Below, one piece after another: positions 5,112 through 5,135 of a DNA stretch of 5,135 nucleotides. The DNA lies in contig DCGN01000122.1 of the NCBI GenBank assembly GCA_002315275.1, forward strand, positions 6,203-11,337. The letters are read 5' to 3'. Numbering within the stretch: the stretch's first letter is position 1; every line of letters begins with the position of its first letter. Source of the stretch: Clostridiales bacterium UBA1777 (GTDB lineage: Bacteria; Bacillota; Clostridia; Oscillospirales; Oscillospiraceae). Both the position numbers and the translations under genes were made by a program. Under the pieces are notes generated by a model. It ran no database searches, had not been told where the DNA came from, and saw only the letters and a list, made by a program, of their open reading frames with translations.

Positions 5112-5135
5112 GGAGAGTTACCGAAGCGGTCATAA
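5112..5135 (+). tRNA. 5' end of a class II tRNA, probably tRNA-Ser, truncated by the window edge
   Basis: The 24 bases read GGAGAGT (5112-5118, 5' strand of the acceptor stem), TA at positions 8-9, then CCGAAGCGGTCATAA, a D-arm with a three-base 5' strand CCG, the A-A-G and GGT (invariant GG) of the D-loop and the start of the return strand. A GGAGAG acceptor strand with a CCGA..GGTC..A D-arm is characteristic of serine tRNAs in Firmicutes; leucine tRNAs usually begin GC. The anticodon, variable arm and 3' end lie beyond the window, so the amino acid identity is inferred. A strong promoter sits just upstream. Confidence 0.75.

Overview
The window looks like a chromosomal fragment from a member of the Firmicutes (Bacillota), most likely a clostridial anaerobe. 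The grounds are strong AGGAGG-type ribosome-binding sites before most genes, near-consensus sigma-A promoters (TTGACA/TATAAT type), AT-rich spacers beside more GC-rich coding sequence, and the pairing of a DUF2975 membrane protein with a small Cro/C1-type regulator, which is common in that phylum. No genus can be named from the sequence alone.

Left half (about 1-2645, minus strand, read right to left): a soft-metal efflux operon. It encodes a 72-residue stand-alone HMA metal-binding protein, then a Zn/Cd/Pb-type P1B ATPase that lacks its own N-terminal HMA domain, then a CadC/SmtB-type ArsR repressor. A promoter with an ArsR-type inverted repeat just downstream lies ahead of the HMA gene. A second near-perfect promoter with paired 10-bp repeats lies directly ahead of the repressor gene. 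The expected circuit is: metal binds the repressor, repression is lifted, the HMA protein passes or senses metal, and the ATPase exports it. A hairpin after the repressor gene may end the operon.

Right half (2664-5055, plus strand): a divergent three-gene operon of a four-helix DUF2975 membrane protein, a 67-residue helix-turn-helix regulator and a 527-residue polytopic DUF4173 membrane protein. It has a strong promoter, a perfect 9-bp dyad just upstream of the -35 box, and a GC-rich hairpin at the predicted 5' end of the mRNA. The families are recognisable but their biological role is not established; this is the least understood part of the window. A 12-bp stem hairpin follows the last gene.

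Right edge (5069-5135): a consensus promoter followed by the first 24 bases of a class II tRNA, probably tRNA-Ser, cut off by the window end. It is too short to appear as an ORF and is easily missed. No CRISPR array, transposase, integrase or phage gene was seen.
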